Shown in pieces: positions 1 through 8,757 of a stretch of 61,723 bases of DNA. Origin of the DNA: Candidatus Blautia faecipullorum (GTDB taxonomy: Bacteria; Bacillota; Clostridia; Lachnospirales; Lachnospiraceae); contig DXEG01000029.1 of assembly GCA_019115125.1 (NCBI GenBank), positions 1 to 61,723 on the forward strand. The letters run 5' to 3'. The position numbers were made by a program, and so were the translations under genes. Position 1 is the stretch's first letter, and every line of letters begins with the position of its first letter. The notes under the pieces were generated by a model. It was not told where the DNA came from and did not search any database. It saw nothing but the letters and a program-made list of their open reading frames with translations.

Positions 1-4
1 TCAT

Positions 5-1732
5 ATGAATCTTCACATAACAAAATCCAAAAATGCAGAGTCCTTCTATATCTGTAAATCTTATGTAAAAACAAATGGAAGTACTTCTTCCACGATCGTA
101 CGCAAGTTAGGAACTTTGGAACACCTTCTGGCGGAACACGGCCCAACCAGAGATGATGTGATTGCATGGGCAAAAAATGAAGTGAAACTGGAAACCGAAA
201 AATACAAAAAAGAAAAAGACGCAAAAACGGTATTGATTCCTTTCCATGCGGACAGGCAGTTAGATTATGAGAAACAGGTCTTCTACCGCGGCGGATATCT
301 TTTCCTGCAATCTATTTATTATCAGATGCAGATGCCTAAAGTCTGCCGGAAATTAAAACAGAAATATAAATTCAAGTATGATATCAACGCCGTCCTTTCC
401 GACCTGGTCTATGCCAGGATCCTGGAGCCTTGCAGCAAGCGTTCTTCCTACAAAGCTGCGCTGGAGTTTTTGGAGAAACCTTCCTATCAGCTTCATGACG
501 TATACCGCGCGTTGGATGTCCTTGGTACGGAATGTGACATGATCCAGGCGGAACTCTATAAAAACAGCCCCTTCCTGGGGCAAAGGAATGATAAGATCCT
601 TTATTATGACTGTACGAATTATTATTTTGAGATCGAGCAGGAAGACGGCAGCAAGAAGTATGGGAAGGGAAAGGAGCACAGGCCGAACCCGATCATCCAA
701 ATGGGGCTTTTCATGGATGGGGATGGGGTCCCTCTTGCATTCTCCCTTTTCCCAGGAAACGCAAACGAACAGACGTCCCTGAAACCTCTGGAGAAGAAAG
801 TCCTTGGGGATTTCGGATGCCAGAAATTTATTTACTGCTGCGATGCCGGTCTGGGTTCAGAAGCCATCCGGGAATATAATCATATGGGAGAACGGGCTTA
901 TATCGTGACCCAGTCGATCAAAAAGCTAAAGAAAGAAGAAAAAGAGTGGGCGCTAAGCCCACAGGGGTTTAAGCGGGTCACGGATGACACACCTGTCGAT
1001 ATCACGAAGCTGCCGGAAGATGACAAAGGGCTTTATTACAAGGATGAACCGTATACCACAAAAAAACTGCACCAGCGCCTGATCATAACGTATTCCCCAA
1101 AGTATGCTTTATACCAGAGATCCATCCGCGGCAAACAGGTGGAGCGGGCACAGAAAATGCTGGATTCGGGGAATACAAAAAAGAACCGGAGGAACCCGAA
1201 TGACCCGGCGCGTTTCATTGGAAAGACGGCTGTTACAAAAGATGGGGAAGCTGCGGAGATCAGGCAATACCTGGATAAGGATAAGATTGCGGAAGAGGAA
1301 CAGTATGATGGACTTTATGCCGTATGCACGGATCTTTTGGACGATGAGGTCGGCGACATTTTAAAGGTAAGCGAAGGCAGATGGCGGATTGAGGAATGTT
1401 TCCGGATCATGAAAACAGATTTTTCTGCAAGGCCGGTTTACTTACAGGATGAGAATCGGATCAAGGCTCATTTCCTGATTTGTTTTCTAGCACTGGCTCT
1501 CTATCGGTTTCTTGAGAAAAAGCTGGATCATAAATATACCTGCGAAGAGTTATTGGATACACTGAAAGATATGAACTTTGCGGAGATACAGGAGCAGGGA
1601 TTTATCCCACTGTACAGAAGAGAGGAGATCACAGATGACCTCCACGAAGTCTGTGGTTTCCGGACGGACTATCAATTCATAACCAAAAGTAAAATGAGAA
1701 GCATCCAGAAAAAAAGCAAAGGGAAAGAATAA
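5..1732 (+). CDS. IS1634 family DDE transposase
   Basis: This 575-residue protein catalyses cut-and-paste movement of its insertion sequence. The length and layout fit the IS1634 branch of the IS4-like transposases. The first catalytic aspartate is in YYDCTNYYFE (about residue 201). The second is in CCDAGLGSEAI (about residue 279). The glutamate lies in the signature GRWRIEECFRIMKTDF (about residue 460). The N-terminus, with the strand pattern of ITKSKNAESFYICKSYV and VRKLGTLEHL, is typical of the family, so the ATG at 5 is taken as the true start. The reading frame is intact, so the element may still be active. The neighbours downstream are a toxin-antitoxin pair and gene fragments, consistent with an accessory insertion zone. 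Confidence 0.93.
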   Translation: MNLHITKSKNAESFYICKSYVKTNGSTSSTIVRKLGTLEHLLAEHGPTRDDVIAWAKNEVKLETEKYKKEKDAKTVLIPFHADRQLDYEKQVFYRGGYLFLQSIYYQMQMPKVCRKLKQKYKFKYDINAVLSDLVYARILEPCSKRSSYKAALEFLEKPSYQLHDVYRALDVLGTECDMIQAELYKNSPFLGQRNDKILYYDCTNYYFEIEQEDGSKKYGKGKEHRPNPIIQMGLFMDGDGVPLAFSLFPGNANEQTSLKPLEKKVLGDFGCQKFIYCCDAGLGSEAIREYNHMGERAYIVTQSIKKLKKEEKEWALSPQGFKRVTDDTPVDITKLPEDDKGLYYKDEPYTTKKLHQRLIITYSPKYALYQRSIRGKQVERAQKMLDSGNTKKNRRNPNDPARFIGKTAVTKDGEAAEIRQYLDKDKIAEEEQYDGLYAVCTDLLDDEVGDILKVSEGRWRIEECFRIMKTDFSARPVYLQDENRIKAHFLICFLALALYRFLEKKLDHKYTCEELLDTLKDMNFAEIQEQGFIPLYRREEITDDLHEVCGFRTDYQFITKSKMRSIQKKSKGKE

Positions 1733-1756
1733 ATTACTAGACTCCGTAACGACGGT

Positions 1757-1801
1757 AAAAATCGCTGCAGCCCAGTAAACACAAGGGTTACAGCGATTTT
1801 T
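1757..1801 (+). terminator. Stem-loop after transposase
   Basis: Arms AAAAATCGCTGCAGCCC (1757-1773) and GGGTTACAGCGATTTTT (1785-1801) pair over 17 positions with two G-T wobbles around an 11-base loop. A T-rich stretch follows. It fits a factor-independent terminator of the transposase gene and could also block read-through from outside in the other direction. Confidence 0.75.
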
Positions 1802-1991
1802 TCTTTCTCTAACTGTCAAAGATGGGATTATAAATTTTATTAAACCATGTTTCAATAATTAATACTATAATCGATAATGCAGTATGGAATTTAAGTTTAC
1901 ATGTGGAATTTACTTTTTCACTCACCCCCCCCAAATTTAAGCGCTTACTATCTGGATCGCATCACAGCCATCCCATCCTTTCTTTTTAGAC

Positions 1992-2032
1992 AAAAAAGGC
2001 AGGGTATAAAGTTCATTCTTCCATACCCTGCC
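1992..2032 (-). terminator. Terminator of the toxin-antitoxin operon
   Basis: On the minus strand GGCAGGGTAT (rc of 2023-2032) pairs perfectly with ATACCCTGCC (rc of 1998-2007), followed by six T (1992-1997). It lies 38 bases past the toxin stop codon. Confidence 0.85.
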
Positions 2033-2069
2033 GGCAGTTTTCCGCTGCACAAAATTCATATGTGGTTTT

Positions 2070-2489
2070 TTATCGTTCCCTGTCTTCCAGAATTTCCATC
2101 ATTTCGTGAGGTGTTACAATAAAATCACGAATTGGGAAATGTTTTTGGTTCCCGGTCACAAGATAGGCATCATCCTCCCGTTTTTCCATTGCGACTTCGT
2201 AAAAAATCAAATCATCCATATCGATCAGCACTTCTCCCGTTGCCTGTGGAAATACCTCTATCCCATAGCGAACGATCACAGCTAACAATTTCATGATCAA
2301 TTCCTCTGGGATATGGAATTTTGTGCGATGCAGCACTTCGGCATATTCCGCAAGAATATCTTTATGATACAGCGGTATGATCCTGCCTTGAAATACAGCC
2401 TCCATCACTCGCACAGTTGCCGCATCATCCTTTTTTGAGATCAATGCAGAAAGGAATACATTCGTGTCAATAACTGCATAGCATTTCAT
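2070..2489 (-). CDS. PIN-domain toxin (COG1569-type ribonuclease)
   Basis: This 139-residue protein is a PIN-fold, metal-dependent RNase of the putative-toxin PIN family (COG1569). The first acidic metal ligand is in AVIDTNVFLSALIS (Asp8). Further acidic positions are in ILAEYAEVL (about residues 45-50) and the DDLIFYEVAMEKRED stretch. The family-typical YLVTGNQKHFP motif precedes the C-terminus. The start ATG overlaps the antitoxin stop as ATGA, so the two are translationally coupled. A terminator follows. RelB/DinJ antitoxins more often sit with RelE/YafQ toxins, so the PIN partner is a mixed pairing, though such pairs are known in Clostridia. Toxicity is inferred from the family and arrangement. 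Confidence 0.88.
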   Translation of the reverse strand: MKCYAVIDTNVFLSALISKKDDAATVRVMEAVFQGRIIPLYHKDILAEYAEVLHRTKFHIPEELIMKLLAVIVRYGIEVFPQATGEVLIDMDDLIFYEVAMEKREDDAYLVTGNQKHFPIRDFIVTPHEMMEILEDRER

Positions 2490-2791
2490 TTTTCGTTTGC
2501 CCTTCCTTCTTCCCTGATCGTTTTGATTTCGGCATTGATCTGGTCAAGGGACATTTCCGGAGTTTCTGATAGGATTTCTCGAATCTCACGGAATGCCTGA
2601 AGACCATCCATTCTTGTCACAGCATCTTCTGGAAGCTTCACTTCAAAAGGAAGCCCTCTTTCCATTACACTTCTTTTCATGAACATCCGAAATGCAGTCG
2701 GCAAATCCATTCCCAAAGATTCATAAATTTCCGTTACTTCTTGCTTTAATTGCTTATCTGCTCGGAATTGGATCAATACTTGCTCTGCCAT
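2486..2791 (-). CDS. RelB/DinJ family antitoxin
   Basis: This 101-residue protein has the ribbon-helix-helix start of RelB/DinJ antitoxins: EQVLIQFRADKQLKQEV, then a helix with LGMDLPTAFRMFMKRSV, then the conserved RGLPFEV. The charged C-terminus would wrap the toxin. It would bind its own promoter as a dimer and neutralise the PIN protein encoded 4 bases overlapping downstream. The ribosome site GAGGTG sits seven bases before the ATG. An inverted repeat flanks the predicted promoter upstream and is a good operator candidate. Confidence 0.9.
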   Translation of the reverse strand: MAEQVLIQFRADKQLKQEVTEIYESLGMDLPTAFRMFMKRSVMERGLPFEVKLPEDAVTRMDGLQAFREIREILSETPEMSLDQINAEIKTIREEGRANEK

Positions 2792-2808
2792 GCTTTCACC
2801 TCACAATC

Positions 2809-2877
2809 ATTCATATTTGATTTGCAGTTGTTTGTATTATAATTATATGCTTATTATTTCATCAAATCAATATGAAT
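2809..2877 (-). promoter_or_regulatory. Antitoxin promoter with flanking inverted repeat operator
   Basis: On the minus strand TTGATT (rc of 2865-2870), 17 bases, then TATAAT (rc of 2842-2847) forms a housekeeping promoter. It is bracketed by ATTCATATTTGATTTG (2809-2824) and CAAATCAATATGAAT (2863-2877), which are inverted copies differing by one T. The -35 box lies in the upstream copy. This is what autorepression by a ribbon-helix-helix antitoxin would need. Confidence 0.65.
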
Positions 2878-3245
2878 TTTCAACCTTTTACGCCGACTTC
2901 TGCTTCTGCTGCGCTTCCTTCATGATCCTGCGCAGTTGCATCGCCAGCCGGGTATTCCTTCTTTTCGTCACTTAAAGCAAGCTCTCTCATTCTATGCATT
3001 CTCGGTTCCCGCTTGATTAGAAACGTCCCTTTTGTCTATTTATGTCTTATGTTTTTACAGATAATGCCGCAAAAAAAGAACTCCCCCGTCAGCAGTTATG
3101 CGTTCAGAGGGAGCCCCTGTTTCTATTTCCTTTTTCTGTTTCATTAAAGGGCCTCAAATAACGGCCTCGATGCCCCGCTGCATTTTGGTCAGGTATATGT
3201 GTAGCGCCAGACTTCCAATATCGCACTATCGGCAAAAATAGAAAT
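2878..3245. other. Intergenic stretch with gene debris and a terminator-like hairpin
   Basis: No intact gene is seen. On the minus strand a short frame (about 2893-2973, from a GTG) reads RRNTRLAMQLRRIMKEAQQ and ends in a stop; a stop also sits directly before the GTG, so it looks like the tail of a lost gene. Further up, 3071-3113 on the minus strand has CTCCC/GGGAG arms followed by TTCTTTTTTT, a plausible terminator for whatever once lay upstream. Confidence 0.4.
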
Positions 3246-3503
3246 CTAAGTCCCATAAAATTCTGGAAACGTTTCCTTCACAACGGCAGATAAATATTTC
3301 ACAATAAAATCTATTTGGCTCATATTTTTATTGCCCAATAGTCTGTACTTGATAATGATTGATAGCATACCATTCAGCAAAAAGTCTAGGGGACATTTCC
3401 TGTTGTTGGCACAATTGTTGCCGTGGACACGAAGGCGGAAAAATACACGCTGCAAGCTCCGGATTTCCCCGACAAAGTTATACATAATCCAGATTTCCTG
3501 CAC
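3246..3503 (-). pseudogene. Possible C-terminal fragment of a TetR-type regulator
   Basis: The frame reads PLDFLLNGMLSIIIKYRLLG and then a helical tail ending ETFPEFYGT. This resembles the last helices of TetR-family regulators. No helix-turn-helix is present, the frame has a stop a few codons above the GTG at 3503, and the first half is less protein-like. It is best read as a decayed remnant. The TetR assignment rests on a short stretch and is weak. Confidence 0.3.
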
Positions 3504-3531
3504 CTGCTCCCACTCCTCCGTAAATTACATT

Positions 3532-4200
3532 TTATTTTATCCCCATTATACCTACTTGCATATTTGATAACCAGATTATTTCACTATATCTAAAACCGCA
3601 ATCTGCCAGAATTTTTATATGTTCATCAATAGTAATAGGAAAATAATCTTTTTCATAACGTTGAAGATGCCGGTCTGCTTCTTCCTGAGATTTTCCTTGT
3701 GAAAGCTGATAGGCTTTCCATCTTTGAAGATATAGCGGCAGGAGCACCTCGTTTCCAGGACGGAAATTTTCAAAATATATAAAAATCCCATTCTTACGGA
3801 GTGCATTTAGACAATTTTTGATTGCCGCTATTCGTTCTTCGTAAGATAGATAATGCAACACCTGTATTGCTGTGACAATATCAAAGCAATCTTTTTCTTT
3901 TATATCAAGAACTGAAATATTCATAAACTCTGAGCATGGCTCAGTATGCTGCTTTTTGACCAGCTCAATCATTTTCTGAGAATTATCACAAAATGTGAAA
4001 CGTTTAACGGGTATATTATGAAATACCTCTTCTGCCATCCGTCCCGTTCCACACCCTACATCAAGCCAACACAATGGAAATTCTGTTTTAGCTTTAACAA
4101 CTGAAATAATTTGTTTATAAAATTCATCATAATAGGGAATCGTTTTTCGGATTTTAGTATTGTATTCATGCGAATTAAAAGCAGATACATTATCTCCCAT
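3532..4200 (-). CDS. Class I SAM-dependent methyltransferase
   Basis: This 222-residue protein has the Rossmann methyltransferase fold. Motif I is CWLDVGCGTGRMAEEVF (about residues 44-60), followed by an acidic loop near FCDNSQKMIELV. Motif IV/post-IV is FDIVTAIQVLHYLS, and LRKNGIFIYFENF resembles motif VI. The C-terminal part has a DEHIKILADCGF segment typical of small-molecule methyltransferases. The substrate is unknown. It follows the DUF3267 gene by 16 bases on the same strand and was probably co-transcribed with it. Both genes are visibly richer in A and T than the core genes further along, which suggests arrival by transfer together with the nearby insertion sequence. Confidence 0.85.
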   Translation of the reverse strand: MGDNVSAFNSHEYNTKIRKTIPYYDEFYKQIISVVKAKTEFPLCWLDVGCGTGRMAEEVFHNIPVKRFTFCDNSQKMIELVKKQHTEPCSEFMNISVLDIKEKDCFDIVTAIQVLHYLSYEERIAAIKNCLNALRKNGIFIYFENFRPGNEVLLPLYLQRWKAYQLSQGKSQEEADRHLQRYEKDYFPITIDEHIKILADCGFRYSEIIWLSNMQVGIMGIK

Positions 4201-4216
4201 AAATACTTCTCAACTC

Positions 4217-4804
4217 CTATTTGTAAAATTTAATATATCCTGCTTCTGTCGGATGATCTATAAGCAGACTATCCTGCTCCTTTAATACATTAAAAGCAAT
4301 AACCAAATCTGCTCCTGATGCAATAAAATTAACCATCATAGTAAGTAAAGATATAGTACCGGGATATATAAAAACAAACAGTACACTACCCAATCCTAGT
4401 ATGACAAAAGGTGTTAAAACACCGATTAGATACTGTTTCTTGTTCAAAGCTGCTTTACACGCACAGCTCGGCATCATTGCATTGATATTAAAGTGAACTA
4501 CATTCCAGCCTTTAGCGCTTGACAATGCCCAACCAAGGCCATGTAGTAACTCATGTATTACAACAGAAACAGCAATAATCACAATAAACATAATGTAGAA
4601 TGAAAGTCCCCCCACTTCTGTTAAGTGTGCACTTTCAATTAGCAGGAAGCGATACAGCAGACCGAAGATTATTACGAATGGAAGAGCATAAAGAAGTCCT
4701 AAGACCATTGCTTTTCCTGATGAAATTGTAACATCTTTTTCTTTGTACCCATTTTTATGTAATTGTACTTTCATTTTTTCAAATTCTTCACTGTGGTTAC
4801 TCAA
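4217..4804 (-). CDS. DUF3267 membrane protein, putative zinc peptidase
   Basis: This 195-residue protein belongs to DUF3267, a family of putative membrane zincins. The motif VVIHELLHGLGWAL (HExxH, about residues 84-88) lies at the end of a membrane segment. Membrane helices are seen at about 32-52, 66-86 and 122-165. The start is chosen as the TTG at 4804 because an ideal GAGGAGG lies seven bases upstream; the next ATG at 4774 has no such site. It is followed after 16 bases by the methyltransferase. Peptidase activity is inferred from the motif only. Confidence 0.82.
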   Translation of the reverse strand: MSNHSEEFEKMKVQLHKNGYKEKDVTISSGKAMVLGLLYALPFVIIFGLLYRFLLIESAHLTEVGGLSFYIMFIVIIAVSVVIHELLHGLGWALSSAKGWNVVHFNINAMMPSCACKAALNKKQYLIGVLTPFVILGLGSVLFVFIYPGTISLLTMMVNFIASGADLVIAFNVLKEQDSLLIDHPTEAGYIKFYK

Positions 4805-4955
4805 TAGATGTCCTCCTCAACTCCCGTTTTTTCTTCATATCCACATTATATCAACTATATTCCAGCCATTCAATGAAATTCATCGCAAGATTGTCTTTTA
4901 TCCGCATATCAGTAAAATATCCTTCAATCAGTCACTCCGATTCTACATTTTCACG

Positions 4956-5222
4956 TCAGTCAACATGCTCAGCTTCAATTTTAAATACATTGATCACATC
5001 CGCATCCGGACAGCAAAATACAGCAGAACCCTCCGGTTGATTCGGAAGCCTGCCTCCATAGCGCAGAATATCAATGTAAGGGAACGCAACATGCATGGCC
5101 ATAGGACATAATTTTCCTCTCTCTGTATCAAAGTCAAAGGTATCGCCCACCTGATGGCCTCGGTGGCATCCCATCTGGCCCTTCTGATCGATCAAAGTGA
5201 TTTTTATTTTAGGTTTCTTCAT
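4956..5222 (-). CDS. TIGR04076 family protein
   Basis: This small 88-residue protein fits the TIGR04076 family of unknown function. Family landmarks are GCHRGHQVGDTFDFD near residue 18, ERGKLCPMAMHVAFPYIDIL in the middle, RYGGRLP, and a CCPDADVINVFKIE end. The conserved cysteines and histidine suggest metal or redox chemistry, but none is proven. The start has GGAGG upstream inside the end of the kinase gene, and the gap is two bases, so it is expressed with the pyridoxal-kinase-like gene. Confidence 0.85.
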   Translation of the reverse strand: MKKPKIKITLIDQKGQMGCHRGHQVGDTFDFDTERGKLCPMAMHVAFPYIDILRYGGRLPNQPEGSAVFCCPDADVINVFKIEAEHVD

Positions 5223-5224
5223 TC

Positions 5225-6055
5225 CTATATTTCCTCCAGAAATTGCTCGATTGGAATTCCTTTATATTTATCTGTATTGTTCATATTAGAACGGATAATT
5301 CTTTCAAGACAGTGCATCGCAGTCTCGACGCTTTTCGATAATTTTCCTGATCTCAGATAATGTCCCACCACGATCGACATAAAAATATCTCCGGTTCCCG
5401 GAAAGCGAACCGTGATCTCCTCATAAGGGATCAGCACCAGAGAATCGTGGGGAGAAGCTTTCACTGCGGTAAACATCTGCCCGTCAATATTGGTACTGGT
5501 GATTACAACTGCCTTTGCGCCCAGCATATGAAGCTGCTCCGCGATCGTTTCGATATCGGTCTCGGTATACGACTGCTTCACATTATGACCGGATAAAAAG
5601 CAGGCTTCTGTAATGTTCGGGACAATCACATCCGCAGTGGAACATAACCTTCTCATATACATGACAGATTCATCGGTTACTCCATTATATCGTTTCCCGT
5701 CATCTCCCATGATTGGGTCCACAAAGACAAGCGTGCCATTCTTCCTCTGTTCTTTACAGTACTCGTAAACTAATGCGGACTGCTTTTCGGATACGATAAA
5801 GCCTGTACAGACTGCATCAAAAGAAAACGAAAGGTTCTTCCATACGCTGAGTGTATTTCGCATATATTCTGTTGTATCCAAAATGTCAAACTGTCCGTAA
5901 TCCAAAGTATTGGAAACCAGTGCAGTCGGCAGATTGAAGGTTTCATACTTTAAGTGTGAAAACACCGGGATCATTACCGACAGGGCAACTTTTCCATATC
6001 CGGCCATATCATTGATCAGCAGTATCCGGGGATTTGATTTTATTCTGTCCATCAT
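5225..6055 (-). CDS. pdxY: Pyridoxal/pyridoxamine kinase (PdxY-like)
   Basis: This 276-residue ribokinase-fold enzyme likely phosphorylates pyridoxal or pyridoxamine to the 5'-phosphate (B6 salvage). It starts ILLINDMAGYGKVALSV as in PdxK/PdxY. The ATP/substrate region is VFVDPIMGDDGKRYNG, followed by DVIVPNITEACFLSG, and the anion hole with catalytic Asp is RFPGTGDIFMS near the C-terminus. The upstream reading frame could start at 6097, but that ATG lies inside a TATAAT-like box; the double ATG at 6055/6052 has GGAAG six bases upstream and is preferred. It pairs with the TIGR04076 gene. Pyridoxamine kinase is the usual label in Clostridia; exact substrate preference is inferred. Confidence 0.87.
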   Translation of the reverse strand: MMDRIKSNPRILLINDMAGYGKVALSVMIPVFSHLKYETFNLPTALVSNTLDYGQFDILDTTEYMRNTLSVWKNLSFSFDAVCTGFIVSEKQSALVYEYCKEQRKNGTLVFVDPIMGDDGKRYNGVTDESVMYMRRLCSTADVIVPNITEACFLSGHNVKQSYTETDIETIAEQLHMLGAKAVVITSTNIDGQMFTAVKASPHDSLVLIPYEEITVRFPGTGDIFMSIVVGHYLRSGKLSKSVETAMHCLERIIRSNMNNTDKYKGIPIEQFLEEI

Positions 6056-6124
6056 TATACACTTCCGTTTCTCAATATTATCCTCTCCATTATACACTAT
6101 TTTCAGGGGAATGGTATCCTTTTA

Positions 6125-6177
6125 CGGCTGTTTTTCCAGCAAGACAGCCGCCTCATCTGTTATAGCTGGGGCGGCTG
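6125..6177 (-). terminator. Overlapping alternative hairpins between cheBR and pdxY
   Basis: Three segments can pair in two exclusive ways. CAGCCGCC (6145-6152) pairs with GGCGGCTG (6170-6177), and ACAGCCG (6144-6150) pairs with CGGCTGT (6125-6131). The middle segment is shared. This lies just past the cheBR stop, so the simplest role is transcription stop or mRNA 3' protection; there is no strong T run. Confidence 0.5.
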
Positions 6178-6222
6178 ATACGTTCTGAAATCCAGATTAT
6201 GATATTTTTCAGGACTGCCCTG

Positions 6223-8757
6223 TCACTTGGCCTGGCCGGTTCCCAGACTGTCGATAATGGTGATGACAAGTCCCTTGATGCTGTTTTCTGTGGTCCGGTA
6301 GGGCGCGATACGAAGTGTGTAGTACTGTCCGTTATTAGCCACTACCTCCCGGTCAATAGGCGTCAGCGTTTTCAGTACGCTCCGGGCGTCCTCCACGATT
6401 TTCTCATAGGGGAAGCTGTGAGCGAAGATCTGAATGGAACGGCCGATATCCTGTTCCATAAGCTGAAATTCCCGTCCGATATACTCTGTAAATTTACGGA
6501 TATTCAAATTCCCGTCCACAAAAAGAATACCTATCATTGTGGAGGAAAGGAAGTTGGACAGGTCGTTCGTCATCATAGTCAGCTCGTCCACCTTCTGCTG
6601 ATACTCCGTGTTGACAGTATAAAGCTCCTCATTCACGGACTGAAGCTCCTCGTTGGAGCTTTGCAGCTCTTCGTTAGCTGTCAGCAGCTCCTCGTTGGCA
6701 GCCTGGAGCTCTTCGTTGACTGTTTCCAGCTCACCGATGGTCTTATGAAGATCATTCTGGGATTCCAGCAGCTCCTGTTCCAGATCGGTAATGCGCCGGG
6801 CCGCTGTGGTATCAATATCATATTTTTCCTGGATACCTTCCTCCGGGGATTTTTGCTTCTGATGCTCTTCAAAAATCATGGCGGTGAGACCGCTTTCTCC
6901 CTTCTTCTGAAGAGGAATCGGATGTACGCTCAGATTTACCCGTCTGGAACCGGAAGGAGTATCTACCGGTATGTCCGCGTAAGTTACAGAAGTATGCTCG
7001 GAACGGCTGCGGCTCAGAGCGGTTGAGGCTGCCAGGCTCAGATCCTTGTTAAGGATATGGAACAGGTTGAAGGAAGCCTTCCCCGGCGCGATGGAAACGT
7101 AATCCATATAGTTTCCGAAAAAGTGGATGACATTGTTCGCCTCATTAAGTACAAGAGACGCGGGCATATATTTTTCAAGAAATTCTGTATAAATAGACTC
7201 CATCTCATATTCCTGCTTATCCAGTCCCTGAAGGCTGATGGAATGAGGCAGTATCGGCTGAAAGCTCGGTACATGGAAGGTGGGCGTCATCAGGTGATCG
7301 GTTTTTCCGGAGCTGTTGTGGATATAAATTTTTTCCGCGCTGCAGGCCGGCTTAAACACATCTGAATATTCGTTGGCCGTTTCGCTCTTTCCCAAAAACA
7401 GATATCCGCCGTTCTTTAACGCGGAATGGAATACAGCGAATAATCCCCTCTGGAGAACCGGCTGAAAATAAATCATCACGTTGCGGCAGCTGATCAGATC
7501 CAGCTTGCCGAAAGGAGGATCCGACAGCATATTATGGGGAGCGAATATGATCATCCGCCGGATATCCTTGGATATATGGTACTGCTCGTTGCGCTTGATA
7601 AAATATTTTGAAAGACGTTCCGGTGAAAGATCGTCGATGATATTATCTGAAAAGACTCCCTTTCCGGCCTGTTCAATAGCCTGGATATCAATATCAGTGG
7701 CGAAAATTTTAATATCACGCCGTACATGGAGCTCCTCCAGTATTTCCTGGAAAAGAATAGCGATGGAATAGGCCTCCTCGCCTGTAGAACATCCGGCGCT
7801 CCATACGCGGATCGGTTCTTTTTCGTTTGCGTTCTGAACGATGGGATAAAGGGCTTTTTCCTTCAAAGTCTGGAAGAAAACAGGATCCCTGAAAAAATTG
7901 GTGACTCCGATCAGGATCTCCTTGACCAGGATATTTACCTCCTCCTGGTTAATATCCAGGAATTTTGCGTACTCGGCAAGACTTTCGCAGTGATTTACCA
8001 CCATACGCCGTTCTATGCGGCGCAGCACCGTTGTTCTCTTATAATGGGTAAAATCAATCCCCCGGATTTTCTTCATTACTGAGTAGATATGGGAAAAGCT
8101 TTCTTCGTCATTGGGACGCATTTCTCCGTGATCCGGCTCAATGATCGTCCGGTATTTGGAATAATGGAGAATTTCTCCGGCGATATCTTTGGGTGAAAGT
8201 ATATAATCCGCCAAGCCTGTATTAATAGCGCTCCTTGGCATACCGTCGAATTTGGCGGTTTCCGGATCCTGAACGATGGTAAGGCCTCCTTTTTCTTTTA
8301 CGGCCTTTACTCCATTTGTTCCGTCAGAGCCTGTACCCGACAGGATTACGGCTACCGAGTGATCGCCCTTCTGCTCTGCCAGCGAAATGAGAAATATATC
8401 AATAGGATGGTTCAGTTGTCCCTGAATGTATTCTTTAAGATAAAGCTTCCCATCCTGATAAGTAATATTCATTTTGGGCGGGATCAGATAAACCCGGTTT
8501 GGTTCCATCTCCATACCATTTTCCGCCTGCAGTACCATCATTTCCGTATATTTCCCCAAAATATCAGCCATCAGGCTTTTATAATCAGGCGCCAGATGCT
8601 GTACCACCACAAAGCTGAGTCCGCTGTTTGCCGGCATAAAACGGAAAAACTGCTGCAGAGCCTCCAGGCCTCCGGCTGAGGCTCCCACACCTACTATAAA
8701 TAACTCCTTCTCTCTCAGCGTCAGATCTGATTTATAAATCTTTTGTTCTTCCATCAT
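6223..8757 (-). CDS. CheB-CheR fusion with C-terminal PAS domain
   Basis: This 844-residue protein joins a CheB-type methylesterase and a CheR-type methyltransferase, which remove and add methyl groups on chemoreceptors. The CheB triad is visible as Ser27 (GVGASAGG), His54 (VVQHLAP) and Asp145 (SGTGSDGTNG). No response-receiver domain precedes it. The CheR part (about 215-480) has TNFFRDP, WSAGCSTGEEAYS, FATDID and SCRNVMIYF. A long coiled coil with repeated ETVNEELQAANEELLT heptads (about 650-725) leads to a PAS-like domain. Such fusions are often orphan signalling proteins not tied to flagellar clusters; no che or fli gene is nearby. Its ATG overlaps the stop of the EAL gene as ATGA, so the two are made together. 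Confidence 0.95.
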   Translation of the reverse strand: MMEEQKIYKSDLTLREKELFIVGVGASAGGLEALQQFFRFMPANSGLSFVVVQHLAPDYKSLMADILGKYTEMMVLQAENGMEMEPNRVYLIPPKMNITYQDGKLYLKEYIQGQLNHPIDIFLISLAEQKGDHSVAVILSGTGSDGTNGVKAVKEKGGLTIVQDPETAKFDGMPRSAINTGLADYILSPKDIAGEILHYSKYRTIIEPDHGEMRPNDEESFSHIYSVMKKIRGIDFTHYKRTTVLRRIERRMVVNHCESLAEYAKFLDINQEEVNILVKEILIGVTNFFRDPVFFQTLKEKALYPIVQNANEKEPIRVWSAGCSTGEEAYSIAILFQEILEELHVRRDIKIFATDIDIQAIEQAGKGVFSDNIIDDLSPERLSKYFIKRNEQYHISKDIRRMIIFAPHNMLSDPPFGKLDLISCRNVMIYFQPVLQRGLFAVFHSALKNGGYLFLGKSETANEYSDVFKPACSAEKIYIHNSSGKTDHLMTPTFHVPSFQPILPHSISLQGLDKQEYEMESIYTEFLEKYMPASLVLNEANNVIHFFGNYMDYVSIAPGKASFNLFHILNKDLSLAASTALSRSRSEHTSVTYADIPVDTPSGSRRVNLSVHPIPLQKKGESGLTAMIFEEHQKQKSPEEGIQEKYDIDTTAARRITDLEQELLESQNDLHKTIGELETVNEELQAANEELLTANEELQSSNEELQSVNEELYTVNTEYQQKVDELTMMTNDLSNFLSSTMIGILFVDGNLNIRKFTEYIGREFQLMEQDIGRSIQIFAHSFPYEKIVEDARSVLKTLTPIDREVVANNGQYYTLRIAPYRTTENSIKGLVITIIDSLGTGQAK

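Larger units (their letters stand above)
1..1801 (+). mobile_element. IS1634-type insertion sequence, left end cut by window
   Basis: The window opens four bases before the transposase start, so the left terminal repeat is missing. The element holds a single transposase gene and a downstream stem-loop (1757-1801). The right end cannot be fixed without the left end; the bases after the stem-loop, around 1808-1830, are the likeliest place for the right terminal repeat. A run of eight C at about 1925 lies just outside. Confidence 0.55.

Noticed and set aside
6199-7026. A plus-strand frame with repeated LLVGSLELFVD-like units
   Set aside because: The apparent repeats are the antisense image of the coiled-coil heptads of the CheB-CheR-PAS protein.
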